Part shown: piece by piece, positions 47,801 to 47,865 of the stretch
How the letters are laid out: every line of letters starts with the position of its first letter
Numbering within the stretch: position 1 is the stretch's first letter
Assembly: GCA_013365365.1 (NCBI GenBank)
Contig: JABVXU010000419.1
Coordinates: forward strand, 1-47,865
Length of the DNA: 47,865 nt
Source: Cruorifilaria tuberocauda
Lineage: Eukaryota > Nematoda > Chromadorea > Rhabditida > Onchocercidae
Direction of reading: 5' to 3'
Made by a program: the position numbers and the translations under genes
Notes under the pieces: model-generated
The model's database searches: none
What the model saw: only the letters and a program-made list of their open reading frames with translations
Told to the model about the DNA's origin: nothing

Positions 47801-47865
47801 GGGTTTTTTGTTTTTTTTTTTTTTTTTTTTTTTCTTTATTTCGGGGGTTTTCTCATTTTTGTTTA
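47697..47865 (+). repeat. T-homopolymer tract with G clusters at the window end
   Basis: Long T runs broken by GGGG clusters and single C/G bases. It does not match the nematode telomere repeat TTAGGC. It is most likely a low-quality or collapsed contig end. Confidence 0.85.

Noticed and set aside
47697..47865. Telomere
   Set aside because: No TTAGGC repeats; only T runs with irregular G clusters.

Overview
The window looks like AT-rich nuclear DNA from a nematode, most likely a clade III spirurid/filarial species. The main reasons are multi-exon genes with TTTTCAG/TTTTAG splice acceptors, three genes whose start codon lies 1-8 nt after such an acceptor (the pattern expected of spliced-leader trans-splicing), and protein matches to the nematode SR (rsp), SmD1 (snr-3) and AMT families. 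The species is inferred, and no spliced leader, rRNA or tRNA gene was recognised. All splice sites come from reading the sequence and from protein-family consensus; there is no transcript evidence.

Region 1 (1933-12528, minus strand) is a ten-exon SR-type splicing factor. An N-terminal RRM and an Arg/Ser domain are followed by a second, atypical RRM and an acidic Ser/Lys tail. Its introns include one of about 6.2 kb that holds a purine/pyrimidine-skewed tract, a pure A/T palindromic block and a hairpin-rich GC island. Retention of intron 3 would give a classic short SR protein. Region 2 (12529-13885) is the divergent intergenic/promoter interval.

Region 3 (13886-16838, plus strand) carries core snRNP protein SmD1 and, about 1.3 kb downstream, a diverged tandem copy. 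The copy has the same intron position and phase, an intact Sm fold and a degraded RG tail. Together with the SR factor this makes a small pre-mRNA-splicing neighbourhood.

Region 4 (16839-24508) is about 7.7 kb of AT-rich sequence without a confident gene. It holds one signal-peptide-like open segment and one long open frame behind a good acceptor, which may be exons of an unrecognised gene. Region 5 (24509-34289, plus strand) is a thirteen-exon Amt/Mep ammonium transporter. It has two candidate first exons, a GC-AG intron fixed by the protein family, hairpins in introns 1 and 5, and an apparent one-base frameshift in its long C-terminal tail.

Region 6 (34290-47865) is gene-poor and made largely of microsatellites, minisatellites and degenerate tandem repeats. 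It ends in T homopolymers broken by G clusters, which is probably a contig end. No CRISPR, phage, insertion sequence or viral sequence was seen.
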